Part shown: positions 48,523-57,956 of the stretch, piece by piece
Numbering within the stretch: position 1 is the first letter of the stretch
Layout of the letters: every line of letters begins with the position of its first letter
Assembly (NCBI GenBank): GCA_021787565.1
Contig: JAJYLT010000025.1
Span: 1-57,992, forward strand
DNA length: 57,992 nt
Reading direction: 5' to 3'
From: Acidobacteriota bacterium
Lineage (GTDB): Bacteria > Acidobacteriota > UBA4820 > DSQY01
Translations under genes and position numbers: made by a program
The notes under the pieces: generated by a model
The model's input: the letters and a program-made list of their open reading frames with translations, nothing else
What the model was told of the DNA's origin: nothing
The model's database searches: none

Positions 48523-50301
48523 ATGGAGTTGAGACTATTCGCCCGCATCTGGTTTCTGCTCCCCCTACTCCTCTCGCTTCCACTTCCGACCCAGTCCCCC
48601 CCCCGTGACGCGCCGTCATTCCCCTTTTCGGAGGTCCACGCCGGCCTCGAGGGTACGGGCTTCACCGTCTTCCACGGGGAGACGGTCTCCCCCTTCCGGG
48701 TCCAGATCCTCGGGACGGTGGACCAGGGCGCGGCCATGACGCGCATGATCGTCTGCCGCCTGGACGGAGACGACCTGACCAAGACCGGCGTCCTGGCCGC
48801 CATGAGCGGCAGCCCCGTCTACGTCGAAGGGAAATTCCTGGGCGCCGTGGCCTACGCGTGGCCCTTCTCCAAGGAGCCCCTCTGCGGCGTCACGCCCGCG
48901 GAGGACCTCCTGAAGGTGAAGACCATGGCCCAGGAAGCGACCGCTCGCGAGGGGGCCGGTCCGATGCAATCGCTCTCGAGCTTCCTGGCCGCTCTCGAAG
49001 GCGCGCAAGGCGGAGATGCCGCGGAGTCGCTGGCCGCCGAGGGGTCTCCGCACCGGCTGCTGGACCAGCTTCAGGATCGGGGGTTCACCTGGTCCGTGGC
49101 GGCCCGCGGGGGATTCAGCACGAGCGGCGATGGGAAGACTCCGCCCGCCCCCGCCCAACCGCCCGGGCCCGGAGGCATGATCGCCGTTCAGCTCGTATCC
49201 GGCGACGTCCAGTACGCCGCCTACGGCACCGTCTCGTGGGTGAAGGGAGATGAGTTTCTCGCCTTCGGCCACCCCTTCCTCAACCTGGGCAACGTCGAGA
49301 TGCCGGTGGTGGCGGCCCGGGTGGTCACCCTCGTGCCGAGCCTCCAGGCCGGCTTCAAGCTGTCCACGCCCCTCGGGCCCGTCGGCGTCGTGACCCAGGA
49401 CAGGAAGACCGGCATCTTCGGCCGGTTCGGAGGGAGAGCCGACACCCTGCCCGTCGAGGTCACCCTCCAGGGGCCTGGAGGAGACGGCCGGCGCTACCAC
49501 TTCGAGCTGATGCGCCACCCCCTCCTCACTCCGGCGCTCCTCACGGGCGCCCTGAATTCGCTGTGGAACTCCGCGGAGGGCCAGGCCGGCGTCCGGACCA
49601 TCCTCGTGAGCGGCCTCACGCTGGAACTTTCGGACGGCCGGTCCCTGCGGCTCAAGGACCAGGCCTTCGCCGGGCCCACCTACTCGCTGGATGCCTTCAA
49701 CTACCTCTCCGCGCTCCTGGGCCTGCTCAGTGGCAACCCTTACGGCGAGGTCCACCTGAAGGGGATCCGCATGACCCTGGAAAAGATGGCCGACAACCGC
49801 TCAGCCACCGTAGAGACCGCCTGGCTGGATCGAGACGTGGTGGCGGCGGGCGAACCCCTCGGCCTGTCGGTCCGGCTGCAGCCCTTTCAGAAGCCCAGCC
49901 GGGTGATCCGGCTTTCGATTCCCACCGGCGGACTTCCGGCAGGACCCATCACCCTCTGGGTGGGAGGCTCCTTCGCCGTGGAGCAGAAGATGGCCGGCGC
50001 CCTCGCCGAGGTGCCCCATTCCGCGACGGACCTCCTCAAGAGGCTCGCGGACCTTCCCTCCGACCAGTACCTGCGGGTGGCCCTGGCGGCGCGCGAGCCT
50101 GGGCTGCTGCTCCAGGACAAGCGCGTGGGCGGGCTTCCGCCCTCGATGGCCGCACTGCTCTCCGCGCAACCCACCGCGAACGCCTCCCCTCCCGAGGCCG
50201 TCAGCCTGCTCTGGGAGGATGCCGTGCCCGCGGACTCGGTTCCCGATGGGATGGTGGAGCTCACCTTCACCGTGAAGGAGACCCGCGATGATGCCAGGTA
50301 A
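48523..50301 (+). CDS. SpoIVB-like (peptidase S55) exported protein
   Basis: The 592-residue product has a signal peptide (about 4-25). The S55 peptidase domain (about 35-260) has GLEGTGFTVF near 42 and the catalytic serine region GVLAAMSGSPVYVEGKFLGAVAYAW near 88-112. VKGDEFLAFGHPFLN near 240 closes it. In SpoIVB this domain cleaves a sporulation regulator in the forespore, but the organism is probably non-sporulating, so the substrate here is unknown. The rest (about 260-592) is beta-rich, with no recognised family. ATG 48523 has GGAGG upstream. Its end overlaps the beta-propeller gene by 14 bases. REP-like units sit upstream. Confidence 0.85.
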   Translation: MELRLFARIWFLLPLLLSLPLPTQSPPRDAPSFPFSEVHAGLEGTGFTVFHGETVSPFRVQILGTVDQGAAMTRMIVCRLDGDDLTKTGVLAAMSGSPVYVEGKFLGAVAYAWPFSKEPLCGVTPAEDLLKVKTMAQEATAREGAGPMQSLSSFLAALEGAQGGDAAESLAAEGSPHRLLDQLQDRGFTWSVAARGGFSTSGDGKTPPAPAQPPGPGGMIAVQLVSGDVQYAAYGTVSWVKGDEFLAFGHPFLNLGNVEMPVVAARVVTLVPSLQAGFKLSTPLGPVGVVTQDRKTGIFGRFGGRADTLPVEVTLQGPGGDGRRYHFELMRHPLLTPALLTGALNSLWNSAEGQAGVRTILVSGLTLELSDGRSLRLKDQAFAGPTYSLDAFNYLSALLGLLSGNPYGEVHLKGIRMTLEKMADNRSATVETAWLDRDVVAAGEPLGLSVRLQPFQKPSRVIRLSIPTGGLPAGPITLWVGGSFAVEQKMAGALAEVPHSATDLLKRLADLPSDQYLRVALAAREPGLLLQDKRVGGLPPSMAALLSAQPTANASPPEAVSLLWEDAVPADSVPDGMVELTFTVKETRDDAR

Positions 50302-52300
50302 GAAGGCCGTTCCGTGGATCGTGCTGACCGCGCTCTCCCTGTTCGCCGCCGCCGGCGCCGGCGCCACCCAAACCAAGATCCTGCTCTCCTCGGCCCAGGA
50401 TCTCTGGCAGGGATACCCCGACGGCGTGCGCGTGAGCCCGAGCGGCAGCTTCGCCCCTGGACCGGCCTTCGGGCCTTCGGTGGACCTGCCCGGACTGCCT
50501 CTCTGCGCCGTTCGCGCGGGGGGAACGCTCTGGGTCGGCACCGCCCCGAGCGGCGATCTGCTGCGGGTGGACGCCGGAGGCAAGGGCCCGAGAGTGGCTC
50601 ACCACTTTGACCAGCCGCTCGTCACGGCCCTCGCGATCTTGCCCGGAGGCGACCTCCTGATCGGGACCTCCACCCCGGCGAAGATCTACCGGTTCGACCC
50701 GGCCACGGGAAAGAGCACCCAGGTGGCCGCCCTGAAGGCCGAGTACGTATGGGCGCTTCTGGCGGAGCCCGGAGGCATCCTCGCCGCCACGGGGAAACCG
50801 GGCCGGGTCTTCAGGATCCCCGAAAATGGCGAGCCGCAGCTCGTGCTCGACGCCTCGGCGGACCACGTGCGGTGTCTGGTTCCATGGAAGGGCGCCGTCT
50901 GGGCCGGCACGAGCGGACCGGCCTCGCTCTTCCGCATCGAGGGCGACAAGGCCTACCTGGCCTTCGGCCTGGACCAGGAGGAGGTGCCCGCCATGGTCGT
51001 CCGCGGCGGCGACCTGTTCGTGGGAGCTAACGACAAGGCGGGGCAACCCGTGGCGGGCGGCGAGAAGGCGGGCGGCGCCAAGCCTTCCGGAAACTCCACG
51101 GTGTACCTGTTGGCGGAGGGCAAACCTCCCACGCCCGTGGAGCGCTTTCAGACCCCCATTCTCTGCGCCGCGTCCTCCGGAGGCGATGGGTTTATGGGGC
51201 TGGCGGACGGCCGCCTGATGGTGACCGACGGGCAGGATGTCGCACTGCTCGCTCACTGGGAGGATGCCCAGGTGACGGCCCTGGCCGGCGGCGAGGGGCC
51301 ACCCGTCGTGCTGACGGGGAATCCCAACGCTTTCCTGAGGCCGTCGACCGCCGCGGGCGAGAGGTACGCCTCACCCGTAGCCGACCTGGGCGGCCCTTCC
51401 AACTTCGGCGTTGTTTCGCTCATGGGTTCCGGCGCCCAGTTGCAGGTGCGCGCGGGGAACACTCCCAAGCCCGGGCCCTTCTGGAGCTCCTGGATGTCCT
51501 CGGAGCGCTCCGGCTCGCTTCCGCTGGCTCGCTACGCCCAGTGGAAGATCGAACTGACGGGAGTCAGCACGCTGCGAGGGGTCTCCCTGGCCTACCGCAA
51601 CGCCAACCGCGCGCCGGTCTTCGTCTCCGCCCAAGTCAACGCGCCCGGCGAGATCTTCGTCCGCTCCCCGAGCCAGCTCGGGGACCGGTTGGTGCGCGAG
51701 ATCCACGACAAGGACAGGATTTTCCCCAGCCTCGCCCTCGCGCCCGGCCAGGACACCCCTCCGCAGAAGTACTTCCTTCAGGGCTTCCGGATGATTACCT
51801 GGAAGGTGGAGGATCCCGACGGGGACGAGGTGGAGATGAAGGTGGAGTTCCGGCCCGAAGGCGGGGCCTCCTGGTACACGCTGGCCCGGCACGTGAAGGA
51901 CTCCTTCTACGACTTCGACGCCCGCGGCCTTCCCGACGGGCTGTACCGAATCCGGCTGACGGCCGACGACGACCTCTCCAACCCGGAGGGACAGGGACTG
52001 AGCACGGTCCTGGAGCTTCCGGACTTCCGCGTGGACAACACGCCGCCTTCGATCGGGCTCAAGCCGGAGGGAACAGGCAAACTGGCGGTGCAGGCGACGG
52101 ACAACACCGCCGTGCAGGCCGTCCGCGCCAGCGTGGACGGGCAGCCCTGGCAGACGCTCGAAGCCGTCGCGGGGGAAGAGGGAGGTCGGTCGAGGAGCTA
52201 CGTCGTGACCTATCCCGCTTCGGGCCGGCACTGGATCGCGGTCCAGGCCGTCGATCCTTTCCGGAACGAGGCCACGGCCTCCTGGCTGACGGGCCCTTGA
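50288..52300 (+). CDS. Exported beta-propeller protein
   Basis: The 670-residue product has a signal peptide (about 7-26). About residues 55-370 form a run of blades of about 45 residues each with the pattern GGDLLIGTSTPAKIYRFD and GAVWAGTSGPASLFRI, a WD40/NHL-like propeller. About 370-670 are beta-sandwich modules: one with WSSWMSSERSGSL, one with DPDGDEVEMKVEFRPEGG-like Fn3/cadherin strands, one with a Big-type end. No catalytic motif is seen, so binding is the likely role. ATG 50288 overlaps the S55 gene by 14 bases. ATG 50291 is an alternative start. The pair with the S55 gene suggests one envelope function. Confidence 0.82.
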   Translation: MMPGKKAVPWIVLTALSLFAAAGAGATQTKILLSSAQDLWQGYPDGVRVSPSGSFAPGPAFGPSVDLPGLPLCAVRAGGTLWVGTAPSGDLLRVDAGGKGPRVAHHFDQPLVTALAILPGGDLLIGTSTPAKIYRFDPATGKSTQVAALKAEYVWALLAEPGGILAATGKPGRVFRIPENGEPQLVLDASADHVRCLVPWKGAVWAGTSGPASLFRIEGDKAYLAFGLDQEEVPAMVVRGGDLFVGANDKAGQPVAGGEKAGGAKPSGNSTVYLLAEGKPPTPVERFQTPILCAASSGGDGFMGLADGRLMVTDGQDVALLAHWEDAQVTALAGGEGPPVVLTGNPNAFLRPSTAAGERYASPVADLGGPSNFGVVSLMGSGAQLQVRAGNTPKPGPFWSSWMSSERSGSLPLARYAQWKIELTGVSTLRGVSLAYRNANRAPVFVSAQVNAPGEIFVRSPSQLGDRLVREIHDKDRIFPSLALAPGQDTPPQKYFLQGFRMITWKVEDPDGDEVEMKVEFRPEGGASWYTLARHVKDSFYDFDARGLPDGLYRIRLTADDDLSNPEGQGLSTVLELPDFRVDNTPPSIGLKPEGTGKLAVQATDNTAVQAVRASVDGQPWQTLEAVAGEEGGRSRSYVVTYPASGRHWIAVQAVDPFRNEATASWLTGP

Positions 52301-52373
52301 CGGACCAGATCGCCAGTTCGTTCGGCGGGGCCTGCCGGCGAAAGGCTCCACCGCCAATCGCTAGGAGGACGAC

Positions 52374-54992
52374 GTGACCATTCTCAGGAAGGGGACCTGG
52401 TTCATCGGCCGGTACACCGGCGAATCCGAGAGCGTCAGGCTGAAGGCCGGCGCCATTCCACCCCCGGAGGGGAGGAGTTACGCCCCCGACAAGCTCGTGG
52501 ATGTACTGCACATCAAGCTCGATGTGTCCTTCGATCTGGCTGGCGGTGCCGTGCACGGCACCGCGACCCACACCATCTCCCCCCTCGGCGACGGTCTCGA
52601 TCACCTCGTGCTCGACTGCGTGGAGCTCACGGTGGGGGGCGTGACCGACGGCAAGGGCAGGGCGCTTCCCTTCGACTGCGACGGGGAGAAACTCACGGTC
52701 GTCTTTCCGAAGCCGCTGAAGGCCGGCCACCCCGTCGAAGTTTCCGTGCGCTACCACGGCACCCCCCGCTCGGGCCTTTATTTCACGGGTCCCTCCGAGG
52801 CCTACCCGGAAACGGCGCTTCAGGTCTGGAGCCAGGGGCAGGACGAGGACAGCCGCCACTGGTTCCCCTGCTTCGATTACCCCAACGAGAAGGCCACCTC
52901 CGAGACGCTCGTGACGGTGCCCGAGACCTGGACCGTCGTGGGCAACGGAGCCCTGGTGGGCGTGACGAGCGACCGCCGAAGAAGGACGAAGACGTGGCAC
53001 CATCGCATGGAGGTGCCCCACGTCAGCTACCTCATCTCCATCGCCTGCGGGGAGTTCGCCAAGATCGAGGACACCTGGCGCGGGACCCCCGTTCAGTGCT
53101 TCGTCAAGCCGGGGAAAGAGAAACAGGCCAGGCGCGCCTTCTCCCTGACGCCCGACATGCTCGAACACTTCTCCGAGACCTTCGGCTACGCCTATCCCTA
53201 CCCCAAGTACAGTCAGGTGGTGGTGGAGGACTTCATCTTCGGCGGCATGGAGAACATCAGCGCCACCACGCTCATTGATCGGTGCCTCCTGGACGAGCGG
53301 GCCTCCCTCGACTACGAGCCGCAGGACCTGGTCAGCCACGAGCTGGCCCACCAGTGGTTCGGGGACCTGGTCACGTGCAAGGACTGGTCCCACGCCTGGC
53401 TGAACGAGGGCTTCGCCACCTTCTCCGAGGTGGTCTACCGCGAGCACTGGCGCGGCGGGGAGGACGCCGGCTACCACAGGCTCCAGCAGATGCAGAGCTA
53501 CTTCGAGCGCGACCGCTCCGAGCGGCGGCCCATCGTCACCAAGGCTTACACGCTCCCCATGGAGCTCTTCGACCAGCACATCTACGAGAAGGGGGGCCTC
53601 GTCCTCCACATGCTCCGTCACGTGCTCGGCGACGGGCCCTTCTGGGCCAGCGTCCAGGCCTACCTGCACGAGTTCGCCGGCCGGAACGTTCAGACCGAGG
53701 ACCTCATCGCGGTCATCAATCGGGTGACGGGAAAGAACCTGGAGTGGTTCTTCGACCAGTGGGTGTTCGGCGCAGGCTTCCCTGAATTCGAGGTGGCCTA
53801 CGCCTGGGACGAGAAGCACAAGACGGCCACCCTCACGGTGGACCAGAAGCAGAAGGTGGACGAGAAGACGCCCGTGTTCCGTGCGCCCGTGACGGTAAGC
53901 TTCCACGGACGCCGGCCCGTCGAGGAACGGATAGAGGTCCGCCAGGCCCACCAGGTCTTCACCTTCCGGCTCGAGGAGAAGCCCGCCTTCGTGAGTTTCG
54001 ATCCGGGCTTTCACATCCTGAAGAAGCTCACCATCAAGAAGCCCCAGGAGATGCTGAAGACCCAGCTCGTCAAGGATCCCGACTGGTTCGGGCGCGTCGA
54101 AGCCGCCCAGGCGCTCTGCCGGGAGGGGAGCCGCGAAGCGTTGGAGGCCGTCGGCCATGCGCTCCAGAGCGACCCCTTCTGGGGCGCGCGGGTGGAGATG
54201 GCCGCCACCCTCGGGGAGAACGGCTCGCTGCGTTCCCGCGACCTCCTCATCGGGGCGCTGGGGACGAAGGACCACAAGGTCCGCCGAGCGGTGGTACGGG
54301 CCCTGGGCCAGTTCCAGGACGAGACCGCGGCGAAGGCTCTGCTGCCGCTGGCCGGGAAAGATCCCTCCTACTTCGTCGAGGGCGAGGCCAACGCGGCCCT
54401 CGGCGCCACGCGCCAATCCCTGGCCTTCGACGCATTGGAAGAGGCCATCCGGAAGGAGAGCCACCTGGACGTGATCCGGGCGGGGGCGCTCTCGGGGCTG
54501 ATGCGGCTGAGGGACGAGCGGGCGTGGCCCCTATTCAGGGCCTGCGCCGCGCCCGGCGGCCGGCCCCAGGGGCGCATAGCCGCCATGCGGGCCATGGCCG
54601 CCATGGCCCGGGGCAGGGAGCCCCAGCGCTTTGACGTGCGCCAGGAGCTGGAACGCTACCTTTACGACGCCAACTTCTTCGCCAAGTTCGGGGCCATGAT
54701 GGCCCTCGAACTCCTCGACGAGTCCGCCGCCGCCCTCGAGCTGGAGAGGATCGGTCAGCGCGAGGTGGACGGGCGCATCCGCATGAACGCCCGCGACATC
54801 GCCAGGACGCTTCGCGAGGGCAAGAGCAAGGGCGAGGAGATCGTCCGGCTCAGGGGCGACCTGGAGAAGCTGCGCGAGGAAAGGCGCGCCCTTGAGGACC
54901 GCGTGGCCAAGCTCGAGGCCCTCGCCTCTCCTAAGAGGGCAAGAGCGAGCGTCCGCCGCGGAGGAAACCCGAAGGGCACACCGAAGAGTTGA
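52374..54992 (+). CDS. M1 family aminopeptidase with C-terminal HEAT repeats
   Basis: The 872-residue metallopeptidase has no clear signal peptide. The N-terminal M1 beta domain leads to the catalytic domain with GGMENISATTL (GAMEN-type motif, near residue 290), HELAHQWFGDL near 321 and LNEGFATFSE near 343, so all zinc ligands are intact. From about residue 555 the protein changes to HEAT-type helical repeats (VEAAQALCREGSREALEAVG, and others to about 815), then a short coiled coil to the end. The HEAT tail is the reason to call it an unusual, longer M1. GTG 52374 is used because it lies after the AGGAGGACGAC ribosome binding site. A 73-base gap separates it from the beta-propeller gene. Confidence 0.92.
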   Translation: MTILRKGTWFIGRYTGESESVRLKAGAIPPPEGRSYAPDKLVDVLHIKLDVSFDLAGGAVHGTATHTISPLGDGLDHLVLDCVELTVGGVTDGKGRALPFDCDGEKLTVVFPKPLKAGHPVEVSVRYHGTPRSGLYFTGPSEAYPETALQVWSQGQDEDSRHWFPCFDYPNEKATSETLVTVPETWTVVGNGALVGVTSDRRRRTKTWHHRMEVPHVSYLISIACGEFAKIEDTWRGTPVQCFVKPGKEKQARRAFSLTPDMLEHFSETFGYAYPYPKYSQVVVEDFIFGGMENISATTLIDRCLLDERASLDYEPQDLVSHELAHQWFGDLVTCKDWSHAWLNEGFATFSEVVYREHWRGGEDAGYHRLQQMQSYFERDRSERRPIVTKAYTLPMELFDQHIYEKGGLVLHMLRHVLGDGPFWASVQAYLHEFAGRNVQTEDLIAVINRVTGKNLEWFFDQWVFGAGFPEFEVAYAWDEKHKTATLTVDQKQKVDEKTPVFRAPVTVSFHGRRPVEERIEVRQAHQVFTFRLEEKPAFVSFDPGFHILKKLTIKKPQEMLKTQLVKDPDWFGRVEAAQALCREGSREALEAVGHALQSDPFWGARVEMAATLGENGSLRSRDLLIGALGTKDHKVRRAVVRALGQFQDETAAKALLPLAGKDPSYFVEGEANAALGATRQSLAFDALEEAIRKESHLDVIRAGALSGLMRLRDERAWPLFRACAAPGGRPQGRIAAMRAMAAMARGREPQRFDVRQELERYLYDANFFAKFGAMMALELLDESAAALELERIGQREVDGRIRMNARDIARTLREGKSKGEEIVRLRGDLEKLREERRALEDRVAKLEALASPKRARASVRRGGNPKGTPKS

Positions 54993-55041
54993 TGAGACGA
55001 AGAAGCGCGGAGAGAGCGGCCATGGGGGCGTGAGAGTCCGC

Positions 55042-55116
55042 CCATCGCGCTCTGGAGAGCGCTCCTACAAACGCACTATCGTCCCACCGTATCATTGCGG
55101 CGAGGCACCGCTCCCA
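55042..55116. repeat. Pair of REP-like units
   Basis: On the minus strand one unit (55068 to 55042) begins GTAGGAGCGC and folds to GAGCGCGATGG. A second (55116 to 55090) begins TGGGAGCGGTGCCTCGCCGC. The latter matches the right-hand unit at 48401-48427 over much of its length. They lie in the gap between the M1-HEAT gene and the methyltransferase gene. Confidence 0.65.
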
Positions 55117-55138
55117 AGGGCCGCACAGCGATTGGGGG

Positions 55139-55951
55139 TCAACAGGGCGGATCGCCTTGGTAATAGCTGGTCTCAAAGAAGCGGCTCTGCAATACCTCGA
55201 GGAACCGGCCCGCCTTGCCGGTCCTCTGACAGCAGAAGAAGAGGCTCACGGCAAAGCCCGGCAACAGGCGGGCGAGCGGTCTGGCGAGGGATTTCGGGAA
55301 GGGGTAGAAGTTGGATCCCCCGACCTCGACGACGCGGAAGTAGCCGTCCTCCTCGATGAAGCGCCGGAACCCCGGCTTCGTGAAGCCGCGCACGTGCGGT
55401 CCCAGCACGTCGATGGGACTCGGCTGCATGCCCAGGCCCAGCATGACGCGGCTGTGGAGCGAGGCCAGATTGGGAACTCCAACGATGAAGAGGCCGCCCG
55501 GCTTCAAGACCCGCGACACCTCCGAGGCGATCCAGAAGATCTCCTTGGTATGCTCCATCATCTGGTTCGCCAGGACTACGTCCAGGAAGCCCGCTTCGAA
55601 GGGGAAGGCGCTGCGCTCCACGTCCGCCTGGCGCACGTCCACGCCCAAGGCCCTCGCCGCTTCCACGTAGGGTGGATGGCTCTCCAGGCCGAAGAGCCTC
55701 GTGCGGCGATGTGCCAGGGACTTCTCCACGTTCAAGAGATCGGCTCCCGTTCCGAGGCCGATGTCCAGAATGTTCAGCTCTCCCTCGGCGGTGTTCCGCG
55801 CATGGCGGCGAGCCATGCCCGCGATCACCTCGCGCCCGTAGTTCAGCTCCACCGTGCGCGCCTTGAGCCTGGCGAACAATTCCCGCATCTTCGCAGCCTT
55901 TCGTGGCACCTCCGGCCCGACGCCTCCCGAGCCATCATGCAGGGCGGTCAT
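55139..55951 (-). CDS. SAM-dependent methyltransferase (class I)
   Basis: The 270-residue product has the methyltransferase I motif LDIGLGTGADLLN near residue 56 and a post-I acidic contact (FGLESHPPYVEAAR). Motif IV is ANQMMEHTKEIFWIASEVSRVLKPGG near 125, followed by FIVGVPNLASLHSR. The C-terminal third (about 180-270) has no known substrate domain. It may methylate a lipid, quinone or sugar. ATG 55951 is chosen for the GGAGGAGGG ribosome binding site and the ATGA overlap with the uvrC stop. Substrate unknown. Confidence 0.87.
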   Translation of the reverse strand: MTALHDGSGGVGPEVPRKAAKMRELFARLKARTVELNYGREVIAGMARRHARNTAEGELNILDIGLGTGADLLNVEKSLAHRRTRLFGLESHPPYVEAARALGVDVRQADVERSAFPFEAGFLDVVLANQMMEHTKEIFWIASEVSRVLKPGGLFIVGVPNLASLHSRVMLGLGMQPSPIDVLGPHVRGFTKPGFRRFIEEDGYFRVVEVGGSNFYPFPKSLARPLARLLPGFAVSLFFCCQRTGKAGRFLEVLQSRFFETSYYQGDPPC

Positions 55952-57750
55952 TCTCCCTCCTCCACGCGCTTCTTCTCCTCGGTCTCCTGCTTCGCCCACG
56001 CCATGACCTTGCGCGCCGCGGCCTTCCCCACCGCCCGGACGAGCTGCTCCCTTGTGGCCTCCTTGACGGCGGCCGTGGTGAGGAAGGCCCTCAGCAGCTT
56101 CTTCGCGGTGATGGGGCCGACCCCAGGGACGGCGAGCAGCGGCGAGGCTATCCGCGCTTTCGCTCGGCGGCGGCGATGCGCGGCGATGGCGAAGCGGTGA
56201 GCCTCGTCCCGGATCTGCTGCAAGAGGTGGAGCGCGGGCGACTCCTTGGGAAGGACGATGGGGGCCGGTTCGTGGGGCCGGAAGAGCCACTCCTCGCGCT
56301 TGGCCAGTCCCGCCATGGGCGGGGGGTCCGGCAGAAGCCGGACCAGCGCGGCGTGGGCCGCGTTGACCTGGCCGGGGCCGCCGTCGATGAGCACCAGGTC
56401 CGGGAGCTCCCCGCCCTCCTCCAGGAGTCGCGTGTAGCGGCGCCCGACCACCTCGGCCATGGAGGCGAAATCATCGATCCCCTCCACCGACTTGATGTTG
56501 AAGTGGCGGTAATCGGACTTCTGCATTCTTCCCTCCTCCCACACGACGCAGGAGGCCACCGTCGCCTCGCCGTGGCTATGGGAGATGTCGAAGCACTCGA
56601 TGCGCCTCGGCGCCCCCTCCAGGCCCAGGCTTTCCACGAGAGGACCAAGGACGGTGGAGGGATCCACGTGCTCGTCGAATTCCAGCCTCGCGTTCTCCAC
56701 GAGCGTGGCGACGAGCGCCGCCCTCTCGCCCCGCTGGGGCCTGAGCACCCGGACCCTTCTCCCTTTGCGTTCGGAGAGGAACCGCTCGAGCAGGGGCAGA
56801 TCCTGGAATTCGTGAGAGACCACCACCCCATCCGGCAGCACCGACGCGTTGCCGTAGAGGCGGGTGAGCATGGCAGCCAGCAGATCCTCGCCCGCAAGCT
56901 CCACCTGGTCGAAACGCCAGCGGCGGCGGTCCACCACCTTGCCGTCCACCACGACGAAGCCGTGGATCACCCAGGCCTCGCCTCCTCCGTAGAGGGCGAA
57001 GTACTCCCAGTGTCCCTCGCCGGGTCTGGCCACCGCTTGGCGCCCACCCAGGAATTCCGCGGCCCGCTCGAGGTCCCGATAGTGCGCGGCCTGCTCGTAG
57101 TCCTGACGCCGCGCGGCGGCCAGCATGCGGCCGTGCAGCTCCTCGCGCAGGTCGGCGGTCCGCCCCTCCAAGAAGAGCCTGGCCTCTTCCACCACGGCGG
57201 CGTATTGGTCGGGCGGCACCCTCCCTTTGATGCAGGGGGCATAGCACTGTCCCATCTCGTAGTAGAGGCAGGGGCGGAGCCGGGAGCCGTCGAGCGGGTC
57301 CTTGCAGGTGACCACGCGAAAGTGCTCCTGGAGGATCCGCAGATTCTTCTTGGCCTGCCAGCCGGGCACAAAGGGTCCGTAGTAGAGCGCTCCGTCCTTC
57401 TCGGGCCGGCGCGTGAAGACCGCCTTGGGGTAGCGGTCCTTCACCGTCAGCTTGACGTAGGGATAGGTCTTGTCGTCCTTGAGGAGCGTGTTGTAGCGGG
57501 GCTTGAACTGCTTGATGAGGTTGTTCTCGAGGAGAAAGGCCTCCCACTCGCTCGCCGTGACGATGAACTCGAGGTCGACCGCCTGCTGTCGGAGGCGGCG
57601 GATCTTGAGAGGCACCTCGGACTGGAAGTAGCTGGATACTCTCGCCCGGAGGTTCTTGGCTTTGCCCACATAGAGCGGGCGCTTCTTCGCGTCTCGAAAA
57701 ATATAGCATCCGGGCCGCGAGGGCGGAGGCTGAGGCGGATGATCCAGCAT
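55948..57750 (-). CDS. uvrC: Excinuclease ABC subunit C
   Basis: The 600-residue endonuclease makes both cuts at DNA damage. The N-terminal GIY-YIG domain is recognisable in GCYIF and LYVGKAKNLRARVSSYF (about residues 14-42). The four cysteines that hold the Fe-S cluster appear as TCKD, PCLYY, QCYA and PC (about 150-176). A UVR domain is near 200-235, the RNase H-like domain has FDISHSHGEATVASCVVW near 395, and the tail holds helix-hairpin-helix LLAVPGVGPITAKKLL. Everything is present and the length is typical. ATG 57750 has AGGTGA upstream. It is the first gene of the pair with the methyltransferase. Confidence 0.97.
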   Translation of the reverse strand: MLDHPPQPPPSRPGCYIFRDAKKRPLYVGKAKNLRARVSSYFQSEVPLKIRRLRQQAVDLEFIVTASEWEAFLLENNLIKQFKPRYNTLLKDDKTYPYVKLTVKDRYPKAVFTRRPEKDGALYYGPFVPGWQAKKNLRILQEHFRVVTCKDPLDGSRLRPCLYYEMGQCYAPCIKGRVPPDQYAAVVEEARLFLEGRTADLREELHGRMLAAARRQDYEQAAHYRDLERAAEFLGGRQAVARPGEGHWEYFALYGGGEAWVIHGFVVVDGKVVDRRRWRFDQVELAGEDLLAAMLTRLYGNASVLPDGVVVSHEFQDLPLLERFLSERKGRRVRVLRPQRGERAALVATLVENARLEFDEHVDPSTVLGPLVESLGLEGAPRRIECFDISHSHGEATVASCVVWEEGRMQKSDYRHFNIKSVEGIDDFASMAEVVGRRYTRLLEEGGELPDLVLIDGGPGQVNAAHAALVRLLPDPPPMAGLAKREEWLFRPHEPAPIVLPKESPALHLLQQIRDEAHRFAIAAHRRRRAKARIASPLLAVPGVGPITAKKLLRAFLTTAAVKEATREQLVRAVGKAAARKVMAWAKQETEEKKRVEEGE

Positions 57751-57807
57751 GCGTCACCTACGTCGGCCCGTGCGCTGATCCCACCGGGCCCTCGAAGCAA
57801 GGACAAG

Positions 57808-57880
57808 ATGCGCCACCAAGACACCAAGACACAAGGGGTGGGGAATGGCGAATTGAAAAAAGCAAACCACAGAGATGGGA
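57808..57880 (+). repeat. Modular word repeat, copy 3
   Basis: The order is CACCAAGACACCAAGACACA words, GGGGTGGGGAATGGCG, AATTGAAAAAAGCAAACC, ACAGAGATGGGATG. It is the same head-to-tail module order as copy 1 (15347) and copy 2 (32269). It lies upstream of the right-edge gene's folded leader. Confidence 0.7.
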
Positions 57881-57886
57881 TGAGGA

Positions 57887-57956
57887 GGCCGACCTCCACG
57901 GAGTCCAGTACACTGGCTCCAGATTTTGGCGGGCTCGAAGCCCAAGGAGGTCGGCC
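57887..57956 (+). promoter_or_regulatory. Folded leader that appears to hide the ribosome binding site
   Basis: A perfect 11-bp inverted repeat (GGCCGACCTCC at 57887-57897 and GGAGGTCGGCC at 57946-57956) closes a loop that holds two smaller hairpins: GGAG-T-CCAG with CTGG-CTCC (57900-57920) and GGGCT with AGCCC (57931-57943). The 3' arm contains the Shine-Dalgarno sequence (AAGGAGG, 57944-57950) and ends directly before the ATG at 57957. The fold would make a three-way junction that sequesters the ribosome binding site. Confidence 0.6.
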
